A stretch of DNA of 64,000 nucleotides from Auanema rhodensis (Eukaryota; Nematoda; Chromadorea; Rhabditida; Rhabditidae), in contig OZ059899.1 in NCBI GenBank assembly GCA_964057225.1, positions 6,386,001 to 6,450,000 of the forward strand, written 5' to 3'. The notes under the pieces were generated by a model that saw only the letters and a list, made by a program, of their open reading frames with translations, was not told the DNA's origin and made no database searches. Shown here in pieces: positions 1 to 12,800 of the stretch. A program made the translations under genes and the position numbers. Position 1 is the stretch's first letter. Every line of letters begins with the position of its first letter.

Positions 1-3000
1 AATTGAAAATAGTAGTTGATCTGCAATAACGGTACCAAACAATTTGTTGTCTTGTCTATTGAAACTTTGTTTTTAATATTATCTATATGTTATATAAGAT
101 GTTTTAGTTTTTATATTTTGTTGTGATCATCTATCTATTCATTATACTTCACTTATACTATACTAATGAACGTTTTAGTTTAATTTTTATGAACTTTTTT
201 GCACTAAATAATGAAAAAATTGCTTTTTTGCGCTTTCATAGTTGTTTTTAATATTCTCTCCTATTCCATCTCTTTGTCGAAATTCTTTCAGAGTTTTATA
301 TCTTTCAATGCTCAAACAACGTTGCATCTTCAAAACATTTTGTACTCCAAATTATTTTTCATCGTTTTTTACTTTTTGTGCTCTTTCATTGTGCACCCTT
401 AACCTTCAGTTTTCTGTTTTCAACACAATTTTTCTTAAAATTCGAAGAAAACCATATATTTTGTATAATATTATCTATATTTGATTACATGCAATTGAAG
501 ATTTTTGTTTATTATTTGGATCTTGGATCATAGTTTTTTCTTTTCAACTACTGCTTTTTCTATTCATTGAAAAATCTAGATTTGTATCTCTATACTAGTC
601 ATAAGAATGATGTCATCCCTTATCATACTTCAATTCAAGTGGAATTGAAGACTTTATTTGGATATAAGATGAATCTTGTAATTTGTAACTACCATATAAG
701 CATATATTCAATTTTTTTAATTTATTAACATTATATGAAACGGCTTATTTTTTTCTGATTTTTGGTTCTCTCCCATAAAACAATCACATGAAATTAAATT
801 TTTTTTTAAATCTAACTTAAAATCCTATCTATGGCTTCTCTTAATAATACATGTGGATTATATATTATATACATCTGTATATCTGACACGATGAATGCTT
901 GTTTAAATGTCATCAGAATCATATCATTCAACTTCAAACAAAAGTCTTTTATATAAATTTTTTTAAAATTTTGTTAAGTTGAAGTGACAAAAGATGTTGA
1001 ACCCTCCTTTTATTTTGTTTTGTAGAATATTTTAATTGGGATATGACCTTCTTATGCTTAAAGCTATATTTAAAATTTGCATGTAAATTTTTAATTAAAA
1101 ATATTTTTCAAACATAATTGATGACATTTATATTCAACTTATTTTTTGAAACGTTCATATAATATTATTTCATATCGATATAGTTATGATTTTATAAATT
1201 ATGACGATATAATTTTTGTTTAAATTAAAATAATATATGATATCATTATTATATTATATTCGATATATTTTGATTAAAATAATAACTGTTCGTCATCATA
1301 ACTTAATGATATTCAATGACGTAATTTCTGAAATGATACATTTCCGCTCTTTTTCTTTTACTTCAAAACTCTTGATCACTTTCTCTTTTACTTCATTAAC
1401 CATATAACTAATATAAAAAAAGACTGTTTTTGATGTCTAGATAGTTTTAAATTTGAAAAAAACATGTATGATTAAGATTTTCATGAATGTATTTAAAAAT
1501 GGAGAGGGAAAATGCTTTTGTATTTTCAGGCTTTTTACATTCTAATAAAAAAGGTTTCTTCTAGAGTTTTTTTGGTATAAAAATGAATTAACTAATAGGC
1601 TGAATAACTGCTATTTTAATGGTTTCTTTACTTTATATTACGTATACCTATTAACCCTTTAAGTTTTGCTTTCTTGGTTAAAATATTCAACAACCAATCC
1701 CTTATTTCCATTTTGTATTTCTACTATATCATTTCAGTTTGTATCTATTGTAGTTCCATAGTAATAAAGCAGGGATGTCATCTTGAGCACAACAACAAAT
1801 GATTTTCTCGACCAAAGTCTTTTTTTTCACAAATGATTGGCAATGTTTATTTTCATCTCTTGAATTGTCTTATCTCAAGTTTGCAACAAATTCTTCGATA
1901 TTAACTATTAGATTGCTCTCAACTTTAATTAAAATTACTTTGCTTTCAATTTTATGAGATAAAATTTGCCTTATTTGGCTATTCTTCTCGCATCAGTTTG
2001 ATTTCCCAACAGCCGAGATTGATTCTCTCGCATTCTTTATTGCTTTTCGCTGTGTTGTCCATTGTTTTCTTTCATACAAGCATAAGAAGAAGAAGAAGAA
2101 GCTCTTGGTTTTCCTCAATGTATTTCACTCTTTCTCTCCACTTTTCCTCTCGTCTTTTCTTTCTTTTCTTCTCTAGCACTCGTAGATTTCTTTGCAGTAA
2201 CAATAGCCGTTCGGTAAAAAATGGCTCTGACCTCTGTACTCTCAGTATCTCCTTCCCCTTTTCACCTATTCTTTCTCATTTCGACTCAAGCTTCAATTTT
2301 TCTACTTTATTTGCCTTGTGTTGTACAATATGTAGCTAATTGTTCCTACGATAGCATTTTTACCAAGTGTCCGTTTGCTTTTCCATGTGTTCTGAATCTT
2401 TCAACAAGTTTTGACTTTCATATTTTTGCAATACGTTTTATTTTAAAATTCTCGAATTTCCAGCTTTTATTTTATTCAAAATCTAAAACTTTTTTTACCA
2501 TCCTTTATCTATGTCGTCATCAGCCCAGCTTTAATTCACATCGTTCCTTCTCATTCTATGTTTGTTCCGCTTTGTCCTACTCTACGACACGGTGGTATTT
2601 TGGAATCCATGTTCTAACTATACCGATGACGTGCACATTCAGCTGTTCCTCGAGCCTTCATTGATTGTTCTAAACTTGAAATAACTTTTTAACCACATGA
2701 GATATATTTGAAATTCACGTTAACTTTAGTTGAACTTCACGTGAATATAATGCAGTTTTACGACACTGCTGTCTGTGTTTCATTTTCCTTCTCTCTCTTT
2801 TGCTTCCTTGTGCTCTGTTCTCGTTCACAAGCTTTCATCCATCAAAACTCCATGAAAAAAAAAGATTATTTGATTTCAACAGTTTGAGACTGACTGTATA
2901 GTCATTTTTTGAAGTTTTTATTTACCTATTTCGTGATTATTCAGTTTTCGATTGAGTTATATGTATGGGGGTATGATAACCAAAAGAAAAAAATGGAAGA

Positions 3001-5339
3001 ATAGAGATTGACGTAAATTCATACGAAGTAGTGTAGGATGATGGGACACACAGTGTGACTACAAATATGGTTGAATGACAATTAGAAAGATAGCCAAAGA
3101 AAGGGTCAACCAGACTTTTTACAACATATTAGGTAAACGAGGAACGAAGGACGGATACTTGTATGCTTTGCATTGACCCTTCATGCTCACTTAGATATAC
3201 CATGATTGGTCTTTATAGTATAAAGAGTTATTTTCAACTATATATCATATAACTAAATCAATGATATCTTTATAACTATTGTTTATTTCATTTTTAAACT
3301 TTCTCTGTTAATTTTTTAAATTAAGTTTTGTTTTAACTTTATATAATATTCTTTAGCTCTAGTTTTTTTTAGGGGGGGCGGTTAATTTCTTTTCAAAATC
3401 CACTACAAATCTATAATATTTGAACTATTCATTGTTGAATCACGGCTCATGCAATTCATATATATTGACATATTGTTTCCCACTGATTTTTTTTTGCTGG
3501 TTCTTTGGCGGCTTGATGTAGATCTGAGGTGAGTCATCAGGTATTCGAACTCAGTCGTCAGAAGTGCATCACCGTTCGATTGACGAACAACAAATACATG
3601 TGAAGACTTTTCACATCTTACTTACAAATTATTTTGTCTCTTCTGTCAATGTCATGCTTTGACTTTTATATATTTGATATAATAGCCTTGCCATTTAATT
3701 CGCTAAATCTTTTTTGTCTTTGACAACATGCGCCATGACCTAGCTAGCCTAAGCGCTGTTCCTTTCATTTCTATAAGAAGTATTAGCTAATGTTTCTGCT
3801 TTTTTACTTTTCTCTTCCTTCCGAAACTTTGTTTGAGATTTGCCTTTAAAAACTTTCAAACACAAATCCATTTCGATTCGAACAATTTCCACTCAGGCTC
3901 TTTTTCTCTTGACCATCTGGCAAGTGTAGCTAGCTGATCAAGTTGATGCTATTCTTAACGTCCAAGCTGTCTTTTCATTGAAACATATGTATGTCCGATT
4001 TGTATTTTATCTTTCGCAAGTTGAACCAAAACATTTCTTTTTCAACTTTTGTTAACAATTTTTGCCAATTCGCTGAAATATTCTATCCTATATTTCCAGT
4101 ACTGATTGAAGAACATATCAGCTAACAATTACATGTTTGCCTAACAGGTATGACTCAATGTTTTAATGAAAATATTTTTTAAACTTATTTATTGAATGTC
4201 TGAGATGTAATGATAAAATCGAAAATACTTTACCCGGTATGTAAAGGCTTCCTGGTTAACAGCTGGATTGGTTCGTTTATTCAAAATCTACTCAAGTATA
4301 TTCTGATTTTTGTTATATACGGTCGGTAGTGACTCATCAATAACCAACAATCTTGTTGTTTACCGTGAAGCAAATGTCTAAAAATGAAAGCGTTAGTGCA
4401 AAAACACTATTCTTCACATTTCCATCTCTCATCGTCATCTTCATATTGATGACCGATTGTGAACTATTAAAACTATTTTTGAGTCAATTCCGCGAATTAG
4501 CATTTCGAGGCTTTTTTTTTAAAGTAAAGCATATAAAGTGTTATTTGCCCAACTTTATATCCAAAATATATTCACAGTTTTACAATCGCTTTTATGGAAA
4601 AAACCATTTGACGAGTTTCTTCCATTTTTCCATATCAACTGTACTGTTACCGCTTACTAGTTATCTACATCTATATAAGTATTTAATAAGATAATTTATA
4701 ATAAATATATAGTTATTTCATTCAGCTCTTCTATTTTTTTTGTTTTTCATCTTTTTTTCTTCAATTTATTGTTTTGCTCTTAATTATTACGACAAGTGCA
4801 TACTTATACGAACAATTACGTCATTCATAGCCATTTATATATTTATTTTTAAACTATATCATTGTTAAAAATGAATTATAATCTAATTTTAATATAAAAT
4901 TTTAATATTTTAGCAATTTAAACTGTTTTTTTGTGCTCGATCATCTTCTTCACCTATTATCAAACGTTCATGTTAATTAGCATACACGTAATTTTCACGT
5001 AGAACTCACGTCATTCATGTATTTGAAAGTGTATTGTTTGAATTAAATGCATGAATAATCGGTTGAATATAATCACTATTATTGTTTCAGTTTACAATAT
5101 TTTGCTCAATATGCTTCAAAACGGTCATTGTTATAGAATTCTAAAATAAATTCTATAATAATTTCTGGGATTTCAATCAAAATGCATAATTCACAATTTC
5201 GGTTCTTTCAATTTGTTTTCCTGACAATTCGCATGTAAATACCTCCATCCGTAGAACCCGAGTAAAATAGTTTGCAGCATTGTTTCCGATATTAATGATT
5301 CTAATAATTTAAAATGATTGCTCATATATTTATTTGTAA

Positions 5340-5359
5340 GTGTGTGTGTGTGTGTGTGT
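5340..5359. repeat. (GT)10 microsatellite
   Basis: 20 bp of uninterrupted GT. A shorter GT tract lies at about 26455-26470 in an FNDC3 intron. Confidence 0.95.
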
Positions 5360-7457
5360 ACATGAGCACATCTTTTCATTTCAAGTTTGAACATTTTTAT
5401 CATATACACTATATACTATGTGGTATACGAGATATATCAACCATTTGGTAAAAAAAAATATACATATCGTCTACTAAATTCTTCAATATTAATTAATGAT
5501 GACTAATCATTCCAGTTGGGACTATAGATGATCTTCAGTCGTAATGTCTGTTGTTTTTTGTTGATCGTGCGGAAAAAAGCAGATGAATTTACTGCTGTTT
5601 ATCCGTGTCCACTGGTCTTCCTTTATTTTAATTTCCTTCTAGTCATTTGGAATATTTCGGCTATCCCGGGTTTCATCATGATGTTACAAGAGTATGAGAG
5701 AAAGCGTGCTTGTGTATATGTCAATACGTTTGTGTATATATCTTTTAGTTGACTTATGTCATATCAGCATCATGCTCATGACATAATGTTTTGGAATTTG
5801 TTTTTACTTATTATTAATTCTATTATATGTCATTGGTTATAAGCCATAATGAAGCTAGTAATGCATCAACGCATTACTACTTGCTGTACGACCATTTTGC
5901 AACTTGAGGCAATGATCCTCGTATCTTGTCGGAAGCATAGAAGCTTGTTTGGCAGACGTACCTCATTTTCAAAAAATCTGTTAATGATGCTGTAGATATT
6001 TATACTTGAAAGAAAATATTTTCATCTAAATTTCAAAGTTCAATGAAAACTATTCAGCTTTTAATCATTAGCATCACACGTTTTTCATATTTTATGTTAT
6101 CTGTTAACATATGAATATATTTATTTCTATAAATTAAATTCAAATTTTAGTTGAGTTGACTAATATTATAATAAATCTTATATGAATCCTACTTTTCTAT
6201 CTTTTTCTTAAAAATTTATAAAATCTTAAAAGTCTATCATTACACAGTATATGCACAGCTGATACTGTTATAATACTTAATAAAATAAAAAAATTTTTTA
6301 AATAGATTTTGATGGGTTGTTATAAAGAAAGAAGCTTAAAGAATTCATATATTCCATATATGAATTAGTTAAGCTCCTTGCTTGGCTTGTTTACGCTGCT
6401 CTCTCACTCCCATGTCTTTGCGAGGCTTCAACCACTGGCCACATTAACCTCTGTATGAACAAACGGCTTTATATATAAAACCTGCTTCCTTCTTTCATTT
6501 TGAATCTTCTCACTCTCTGTCATCACTCCTTAACCCTCTCTTTATTTGCTTTTAACTTTCAATTTTATATTTCATGTTGTCTTACTTCATTCATTTTTTG
6601 GTGAGAAAATCCTAAGCTATACTCTGAAGATTCTCTATGTAACTTGAAGTAAGTCTTCCTTATTTGTTTCTTCCATTCTCATTGATCATTCACAAAAATT
6701 TTGCTTATGATTACATAATATTTCTAATAATTTATTTATATGAATCTCATAGAAAATCAAGACTTTTAACCTTTTTTATATGTATCATTGGTACAATACA
6801 AACATAATAATTCTTTCATCATTGATGAAAAGATGAAATATAGTGTAGGATGTCTATTAAATCACAATAGTTACCTTTAAAATTTGAACGATAATGTTTC
6901 TAAATGTTAGAATATTTAAAACTCGTAAAACATAAAATGCTGCAAAAGCTCCTATCAAGCTAATCGGGCTGTGCTGTTATTGAAATCATATTGTAAGATT
7001 TCGTATCCCTTTCGTTCAGCTCAATTTATCTTGATCTCATGAGTACAAATTGTCCTAACTATTATCGTTCTGTTTAACTAATGTACATATAGGGCATTGT
7101 AGGGCTATTTGAGTTCATCTTTACTTCTTACTCTTTTTCTTTTACTAAAACGTTTCTCTTATATCTACAGTATTTAGATTTTTTTATTAGTAAATTATAA
7201 TAATTAATTTGTATTTAAAATAATATAAATATTATTATAAGATGTATTTTCTACCATATAACACATTTTATATTGCTCTCAAGTTCTATAAACTCTAACT
7301 AAATCATTTTTTTGAGAATATTGGTGACATATTTTGATTGACAAATATTTTTTAAAGCTTATTCTCTGTCTGTCCTTTCTTTCATTTTTTCAATGAAAAA
7401 TGTTGTTAGGAATTTAAAAAAAAAGAAAAAAATTAGTAACATTTTAAATTTATCATA

Positions 7458-7808
7458 TTAGAAGGTGTAAATAATATTAATGAGTTGTAGATACGAATAG
7501 TAAACGTAGAAAATAGCTGGTATGTACAAAACTGGATAATGAGTAACAAAGTACATGTTAGCCAATGATGAGCTATCTTCTGAAAAGAAAATTCTGTTTT
7601 TCTCTATCTCATAACAGATGGCCATGGGAAATCCTTGTTTGGCAATGAGCTCAGTGGTCATATAACCACATGGAAAGCCATCACAATTCTACGTACGTCT
7701 ACCCAGCTGTTTATGGGCCCAGGCACCAGCAGCTATATATTCAATAGGATTAGCTTTTTTTGTAACGTAATTTGGTAAACGTCCAAATATCTGATATTTC
7801 CTTCTCTT
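7458..7808 (-). pseudogene. Coding-like frame interrupted by one TAG; unrecognised
   Basis: A single frame of 117 codons has one internal stop (TAG at 7691-7689), which is unusual at this AT content. The first part has 39 codons and contains KRRKYQIFGR and IEYIAAGAWAHKQLGRRT, ending at the TAG. A Gly followed by two Arg just before a stop is the usual amidation/cleavage arrangement of neuropeptide precursors. The second part runs NCDGFPCGYMTTELIAKQGF onward to 7458. It could be a small neuropeptide-like terminal exon with a chance open tail, a spliced gene (TTTTCTTTTCAG acceptor near 7583 and a GTAGAC donor just before the TAG), or a decayed gene. No family was recognised and no upstream exon was placed. 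Confidence 0.3.
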
Positions 7809-9045
7809 CTATCATATAGTAAGCAGTACTAACATTATTCTGCAATGAATTTATCGTGAAAGAACGAAACTAGAAAAAATGTTTCCGAGAATCATCTTTT
7901 ACACGTGACGTTAAACACCTGAAATGTTTCAGAAGCTACATACAACGTTATGTGACTTCTATGGATAAAAGTCGCTTAGAACTGTGACAAATCTTTCTTT
8001 CGTCCTCTTCGTCTTTCTCTTACTTCAATTCTCTGCCACAATCTATTTCCCTCTCTCTCTCTAAAGCGGGCGCAGCACGGAATTGATCGAAGCTGTCCTC
8101 AGTCTGCCTCAGGGCATATTCTCCTTGACTAGGACTTGGCCTGTGCATTCTTTAAGCAGCCTCCTCTTGCTCCCTCTTGCTCTCTTTTTCTCATCTCCCT
8201 CCTTCTATTTCCCGCTTTCTATGTTGCTCAGTTCCTTGAATACTGGTCTCCAGCCGATTTGGAAACTCTTCGTTTTCACGTGAAGAATTCTCCCATGACA
8301 TCACTAGGGCCTTTCATTCAAATGTCCATACGAATACCGAGCTATTTCTATTGATGTCCATACGAAGCGGCCTCTATTGATATTAAAATTTTAGGAGAAC
8401 TTTATCATTTTGCTACTGATGCTAATAATTCTGCTATGGCTTAGACATATACTTCTTTTCAGGCATAGCCTTTTAATTCTTTTCTCGCTCTTTTACATCC
8501 ATCACTTGACAAAAAAATATAATGTTTCATTCTAAAGATATTTCATATTAAAGTGATAATTATATAATATATAACTTTAATATATAATTTTTTTTCTTTT
8601 TCCTTTATAAATATATTAAAGTAATATCCGTATGTAGTTTGATTATACGACTAATATTGTTGAATATATATATATAATGTATTATATCTGGAGAAGCAAA
8701 TGACCCAACCACGATTCAGTTTCATTTTCAACAAATGTAATTGACTGGTGTCAAATTTTCTTCATATAAGATATGGCAACAGGATCACAAAAATATAAAA
8801 GATGGTAAAAAAGAAATAGGAGAGATTTTGAAGAAATTAAGCTTGATATATGTATAGCCAACGAAATAGAACACACAAACATAATTGATAGAACGATTTC
8901 GTATGCAACCGTGTGATTTATTTTCAAAAACAAAAAAGCCAATTTCTATAAATTCACGTCAAATTGCACGTGAAAACGTTTAATTGTTCTTATTTTACAT
9001 GATATAACTGTAAACTTCGAAGATTTATTTGAACGCGATGACAAT

Positions 9046-9309
9046 ATTGATTAATTAGACATAGAAAGTCACGCGAGGCTAACATCAACGTCATATCCGG
9101 TCGTCGATTGAGGCGTAGAATCCGTGAGTATAATCGCGATTTTGCCACAAAAACCATCATCAGAAGCATCCACTTGTTCTATATATGGAATAAAAGCAAA
9201 TTATTTTGGGATCTACCAACACGAGATGTCCATCCATATGAAGCTATTCCATTTTGGGATTTCGATCCCCCCCCTACCCCTATAGAAGCTTTACCACATA
9301 TTTCTTGAT
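9046..9309 (+). other. GC-richer coding-like open frame, unrecognised
   Basis: About 87 codons are open between stops, with an Arg-rich start (SGRRLRRRIREYNRDF) and a Trp/Pro-rich end (DVHPYEAIPFWDFDPPPTPI) before TGA. There is no ATG near the beginning. A donor-like CCGTGAGT occurs inside it near 9122. It may be an exon or a conserved non-coding element. No match to a known family. Confidence 0.25.
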
Positions 9310-9795
9310 CGTTTAATTCGGTTTTTTCAATTCTCGAAAAGCTGCTCATGGTCATTTATCATTTTGTTAGCTAATTTTTTTTGGTTTCCGCTATTATATG
9401 AATGTGAATGCTTCTCTTCGAAATGTTCAAACCACACCAATGGGGAATATGGTTTTTTCTATGGACGACCTTTTCAATTCTCTCTCCCTCTCTCTTGTTT
9501 TTCTTTCTAAGCTTCTGTTTCTCTCTGTTTTATTTAATTTCTACCTCGCAAAATCTCTCATTCATCCGTTTTTCATCCCATCTTCTGCTTCCATCTCAGT
9601 TGCTCCCTCAAGGCTGCATCCATTTTAGAAGCTTATTGTATTTCCTTGCTTTGGTGGTAGAAGCTTCATTGTACTTCAATTAATTGGTCTATTCGATAAT
9701 TTGATTAAAAAACGAACGTCATGCAGAATTCAGAAATATTCAGCATGTTTAGCTTAATTTTTAAAATTCTTTCTTTATATACTTTCTATAATATA

Positions 9796-9819
9796 ATATA
9801 TATATATATATATATATAT
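9796..9819. repeat. (AT)n microsatellite
   Basis: About 24 bp of uninterrupted AT. Confidence 0.9.
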
Positions 9820-12800
9820 TATTATGTAATATTTATAATTATGATGAACTAATATAATTTATATAAAATAAAATTAACTTAATTAAAAACTTTGATATCT
9901 TTTGATTTAATGTAATTATTTTATACTATTTCTAACATTATATAGTAACTTAACATTTATTATTATACACTCGACTTGTGAGCCATAAATAGAAATAATG
10001 CTTCGTAAATGTCGAGGACCAAGAGTTCTTGGAATTTGGATTCTTATTGCTCAGCTAAGAAGTCCAATAGCCAAAAGTTTTAAATAATTCATAAATTTTA
10101 TACCAGCTTATAGTTACTCCACTCATTTTTTTAAAATAAATTTATATATACAAGAAATCATTATAATAACATGAATAGAACTTTTGTGAGTATATTATAA
10201 CCTTTATATAAGCAATGTAGGATTGATTGGGAGATATGGGCAAGCAAAACGAAAACAGTTGACAATCTTAAAAGTTTTGTATAAACAAAAATTGTATTTT
10301 TATACTTGTCTATATCGGCTCTTCTTTACATTACTCCACCAACCCCCTCCCACCGTAGACGTAATTGAGTATTTTTAAAAAAAAAGTTTAAAGTATCGAA
10401 AACAATTAGAAGAGATGCTCAAATCCTCGGTATAAATATATATCCACGAATATATAAAATCGACCTTTTGATTTTATTAAGGATTATTAAGATATAGCAT
10501 ATGATTCATCAATCATATGGTCAACAATTTTTAATTACTGTAAGCTATTTTAAGTAGGGGGGGGAGGGTAAAGTAAAGAAGCGCATCTATATCATTATAA
10601 TATAAATTATTGTAAATTGATCGTTTTTTTGAGAATAAGAATATTCTCGAATCGAATAGCTTATTAATAGACATATGTTTTACCATCATCATCAAGTATT
10701 TTATTTGTGTTTAATTTAATTTCTATTAAAGAAATAAAAAGCACAATACTTGACATGAGGTTATACTCAATATCTTGTTAAGCCACCTATATTGTCTCTA
10801 CTTATTATTATTTTTTGCCTTTAATTATATATATTATCTTATATAATATTATTATTGGTTAAATTATATAATTAATATTTTTTTATTACAATATTTATTA
10901 TTTTTATCAATATGTACTACATCTTATTCATATAAAGTTATCATCTTGATTATTGACGTGTGTTGGAATATTGGTTTATGTGTTATCTGATACTATTCAA
11001 AAGCATTGTCCATTTCTCTCTCTTGTTCCACTTGCTCATTCATATCTTTTTCCTCTCTCACTCAATAGTTCAACTCCAATTTTCCTTTATATACCATCAA
11101 TAGTCAAGCCGTTTCATCATTATTCACCTTTATACTCCCTCTTTTCCCTCTCATTCCTCCAAAAAAAAACTGATTCATATCGTTTCCCAGAAATTCAAAG
11201 ACCATGTGAAACGCGACCTCTACCTGTCGGCCAATCCGTCCTGGCACACGTTCTGTTCCCTCTTCTGATTCTTTTAATTGTTTAACCTATTCGATTCCTT
11301 CTCATCCCCGTTCTCCTTATTCTTTCTCCTTTCTTCCTACCTCCTTCTTTCTACCTCTTTTCCCTCCTCATACCTTCATATATCACGGAATGCGTGGATG
11401 ATCGATTTATGACCCGTTCGACCCTTGGCGAGACTTTGACCCACATCTATATACCAACGAATCGGCCGTTTACCCTCCACCCTCCGATACATACATGCAA
11501 ACCAACATACTACAAACAGTCGCCGACATAGGTGTACATGCCCATATATAGACTCAGAACACGTGTACAGTGACATATTCATTTGAATTATTGAGATTTT
11601 CTCTCTTTATGTAACGAAATTTGATTGACTGAATTCGATAGAAAAAGAAATATGTTTGACTTCAATTATAATTTCGTCTTATATAATATAGTTAATATAG
11701 TTATCATCAATCTCTTAATATATACATTTCATTAATATCTTCATTGCCTCATAATGTTTAATAATCTCAAGAAACAACGTGAACTCATATCAAATATATT
11801 GACCAAAACAGAGAGAAAGCTCTTCGAGGTCGCGCTTGATTGCATCAGCTGATCGCTATTGAGCCGGCAAGCCCAACTTTTTCCCTTCTCATCGTTTCTA
11901 TTATATACCAGCATAGACACAGATACACATATGCTGGAGAAATAGAGGAAGCATTGTACATATACCGAGAGAGTGCGAGAGAGGTTGAGCAAGAAATAGA
12001 TATATAGAAATATGAGAGAAGAAGAGAAGAAATATTGGTTTGTGACTTTCCATTTCTTGCGGCTGAAAAAAATGTAATTGTGGTTTTGTTGTCTGACTAT
12101 TTGCTATTTATTTTTTTTTATCAATTAATGTTTCACATATATTTGATCAAGATTTCAATAAGTGATTCAAAAGCCCAATATAATTCTAATTCTGTTCAAT
12201 GTTCTTCTTTGTGTAAAATCTTCTAAATGTTTCCATTAAATTCCTTATTCCTTTCTATAATTGAATCTTTTATTCATTTTTTAAAATATTATACAGATTA
12301 TTTTTTCTATTCGTCTTGTATTTTTCATTATTTTGTATTAATTTATTACTTATTTTAATTAAATCGTTATTTTTGTCTTGAAAGCTACTACTCATTGAAT
12401 TCTTCATTTCAAATATACCCGAACCTTATTTTATTTGTTTTCTTATCATTCTTCTTTTTCTATTTATTTTTGTAAGCATTTCAAGTTTTTTCAAAAAAGA
12501 ATATCGAATTAAATCTTTTTATTTTCTTGTATTGTTGTTTGAAATTGTCTTTTTATTGTCATTTAATTCCTTTTTTTATCTCATTCTCATTTACAAGCTT
12601 TTAATTTTCTAAAAACTTTTTATAACTTATTCTAAAGTTTTATAATTTCAGATGATGTTATTATAAGTATCTGCTTATTACAACTAATTAACATTTATGT
12701 AAGATATTTATTTTTTCAATTTATTCATTTTTGATCCATAATTTCACGTTAAAAGATAAAAAACTCTTGTTTCCGATATGGGTTGAATGTTTATTTGCTT

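Noticed and set aside
3500-3900. TTCGA-containing stretches resembling tRNA T-loops
   Set aside because: The flanking bases do not form the T-arm or acceptor stem. No tRNA was found in the window.
5849-5995. 48-codon ATG-started frame with several Cys
   Set aside because: No splice or leader signal, no recognised family, and within reach of chance in a GC-richer patch.
8040-8350. Overlapping plus frames and a 42-codon minus frame in a CT-rich block
   Set aside because: Low-complexity GAGA/CT sequence explains all of them. It is more likely a promoter-type element.
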